In this document: positions 4,366 to 5,670 of the stretch, one piece after another
Layout of the letters: each line of letters begins with the position of its first letter
Numbering within the stretch: position 1 is the stretch's first letter
NCBI GenBank assembly: GCA_016839655.1
Contig: JAEOTW010000128.1
Span: 1 to 5,670, forward strand
Source of the DNA: Promethearchaeota archaeon
GTDB lineage: Archaea; Asgardarchaeota; Lokiarchaeia; Sigynarchaeales; SOKP01
DNA: 5,670 bases
Direction of reading: 5' to 3'
Made by a program: the position numbers and the translations under genes
Notes under the pieces: model-generated
Databases searched by the model: none
Told to the model about the DNA's origin: nothing
What the model saw: the letters and a program-made list of their open reading frames with translations, nothing else

Positions 4366-5670
4366 TTGGTAGAAAATTCTAAAAGTGCTCTTATTATTGG
4401 AGCAGGTATTGCAGGTATTCAAGCAGCTTTGGATTTGGGTGACATGGGAATAAAAGTCCATTTAATAGAGAAAAGTCCCGTTATTGGAGGTAAAATGGCA
4501 CAACTAGATAAGACTTTTCCCACTTTGGATTGTTCAATTTGTATATTGGCCCCAAAACTATCAGAATGTTATCGGCATCCAAATATTAGTCTTTATACTC
4601 TTTCAGAAGTGCAAAAGATAGAGGGTACAAGCGGGGATTTTACTGTAGAAGTCCTAAAACGTGCTCGTTATGTAAAGGAAGATGCTTGTACAAATTGTGG
4701 GGATTGTGCCACGATTTGCCCAGTGCGAGGAGTACCAAATTATTTTGATGCTAATTTGAAAAATATGGCTGCTGTTTATATACCCTTCCCATCAGCAGTT
4801 CCTCCTGTTCATATTGTTGATAAAAATTCATGTGTATATTTAAATTATGGTATATGTGGACTATGTGCTACAAATTGTGGAGCTGAAGCGATTGATTTTA
4901 CACAAAAAGATGAAATTTTAGAAATAGAAAATGTTGGTTGTATAATTGTAGCACCTGGCTACGGGTTAATGGAAGATGTTAACCCCCTTACTAAATATGG
5001 TTATAAGAAATATAAAAATGTGGTAACTTCCTTAGAATTTGAACGTTTAATATGTGCTTCTGGACCACTTGAAGGTCATTTAAAAAGGCTGTCTGATGGC
5101 GATGAACCGAAAAAGTTAGCATTCTTACAATGTATAGGTTCACGTTCAGATAGAGATCATAAGTATTGTTCTTCAATCTGCTGTATGTATTGTACAAAGG
5201 CAGCGATGATAGCTTACGAACATAATAATGATTTGGAATCCAATGTATTTTATATTGATATGAGAGCGGGAGGCAAAGGATTTCAATCATTTCTCCGACG
5301 AGGAGCAGGCGAATACAATATTAATTATATTAAAAGTAAAGTTTCTCATATTGATGTTGATGAGAAAGAAAGTCCTGTCATTACTTATGAAGATATGCAG
5401 ACGGGTGAAATTAAACAGATGACCGTAGATTTAGCTGTTTTAGCAACCTGTATTATCCCATCACAAGGGATCGAGAAGTTAGCAGATGCATTAGGAATTG
5501 AATTAAATGAATATAATTTTATAAAAACAGATCCATTTTTTCCGGTAGAGACGAGCGCAGAAGGTATTTTCACATGTGGCTGTGCCCGGGAACCAATGGA
5601 TATCCCTCGTTCTGTTGCTGAGGCGAGTGGAGCGGCAGCAAGAGCAGCGGAAGTAATTAAAGGAGGTTAA
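4366..5670 (+). CDS. hdrA: Short-form heterodisulfide reductase-type subunit A (HdrA), FAD and ferredoxin
   Basis: The flavin hub of the Hdr complex; in full HdrABC systems its FAD bifurcates electrons between ferredoxin and HdrB. Visible: FAD-binding GAGIAG (12-17) with E35 at the end of the second strand, the HdrA signature GGKMAQLDKTFPTLDCSICILAPK (41-64; C56, C59, then C68), an inserted ferredoxin domain with C108-x2-C111-x2-C114-x3-C118-P and C156-x7-C164-x2-C167-x3-C171, CIGSRSDRDHKYCSSICCMYC (256-276), and the closing flavin motif GIFTCGCAREPMDIPRSVAEASGAAARA (400-427). It has 434 residues against about 650 for canonical HdrA. The N-terminal ~130-residue domain is missing, confirmed by the TGA just before the TTG start, and so is the C-terminal two-cluster ferredoxin domain. 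QmoA and sulfur-oxidiser HdrA-like proteins are also short, but the hdrB/hdrC neighbours favour HdrA. The last codons contain a ribosome binding site for a gene beyond the window. Confidence 0.92.
   Translation: MVENSKSALIIGAGIAGIQAALDLGDMGIKVHLIEKSPVIGGKMAQLDKTFPTLDCSICILAPKLSECYRHPNISLYTLSEVQKIEGTSGDFTVEVLKRARYVKEDACTNCGDCATICPVRGVPNYFDANLKNMAAVYIPFPSAVPPVHIVDKNSCVYLNYGICGLCATNCGAEAIDFTQKDEILEIENVGCIIVAPGYGLMEDVNPLTKYGYKKYKNVVTSLEFERLICASGPLEGHLKRLSDGDEPKKLAFLQCIGSRSDRDHKYCSSICCMYCTKAAMIAYEHNNDLESNVFYIDMRAGGKGFQSFLRRGAGEYNINYIKSKVSHIDVDEKESPVITYEDMQTGEIKQMTVDLAVLATCIIPSQGIEKLADALGIELNEYNFIKTDPFFPVETSAEGIFTCGCAREPMDIPRSVAEASGAAARAAEVIKGG
5659..5667 (+). promoter_or_regulatory. Shine-Dalgarno site for a gene downstream of the window
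   Basis: AAAGGAGGT occupies the last sense codons of hdrA, directly before its TAA. This is the strongest Shine-Dalgarno match in the window. It predicts that another operon gene begins within about 10 bases of the window end. Confidence 0.6.

Noticed and set aside
4362..4382. ATG at 4362 as the start of the gene after the frhB-like gene
   Set aside because: That frame stops after six codons; the HdrA motifs are in the frame of TTG 4366.
4991..5290. 99-codon minus-strand open frame inside hdrA
   Set aside because: It lies antisense to strongly conserved HdrA motifs, has no recognisable domain or ribosome site, and is best explained as a shadow. The same holds for the other minus-strand frames within 566-793, 2080-2555 and 5385-5573.

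Overview
This AT-rich window (by eye about one third G+C) most likely comes from an archaeon. The main gene block encodes a heterodisulfide reductase-type complex (HdrC, HdrB, HdrA) plus an F420-dehydrogenase beta-subunit (FrhB/FpoF) family protein. Candidate promoters have the archaeal BRE/TATA layout, and some ribosome binding sites match GGAGGTGAT. An anaerobic archaeon (methanogen or ANME relative, Asgard or Bathyarchaeia-like) fits. I cannot name the lineage, and a bacterium with Hdr-like genes is not strictly excluded.

Layout. Bases 3-812 (+) are the 3' part of a membrane site-2 protease of the M50/CBS type, cut by the window edge. A U-rich stretch and two AT hairpins follow it. Bases 880-971 are unusually C-rich and hold a start-less reading frame resembling the N-terminus of a PHP phosphoesterase, possibly a gene remnant. 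Bases 1002-1259 (-) encode an 85-residue protein with eight cysteines and no recognised function. Bases 1272-1837 are a 566-bp divergent intergenic region. It contains a promoter for the small gene, a dense GATC cluster, tandem TTGATCACC repeats, several dyads, a possible 22-codon leader ORF inside a hairpin, and a dyad at the predicted hdrC transcription start.

The + strand block from 1838 to the window end is hdrC - hdrB - frhB-like - hdrA. The hdrC/hdrB and frhB/hdrA junctions are tight; a 56-bp AT-rich gap precedes the frhB-like gene. A strong Shine-Dalgarno sequence lies in the last codons of hdrA, so at least one more gene probably follows.

Working model (inference): the FrhB-like subunit takes a hydride pair from F420H2, or gives it to F420, and passes electrons through its ferredoxin clusters to the FAD of HdrA. 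From there they go through HdrC to the two CCG-domain clusters of HdrB, where a disulfide is reduced or a dithiol oxidised. Ferredoxin could be the second partner in electron bifurcation or confurcation. The FrhB-like protein would take the place of the MvhD/hydrogenase input. The HdrA is a short form: it lacks the N-terminal domain and the C-terminal two-cluster ferredoxin domain of canonical HdrA, so a separate subunit, perhaps just downstream, may supply what is missing.
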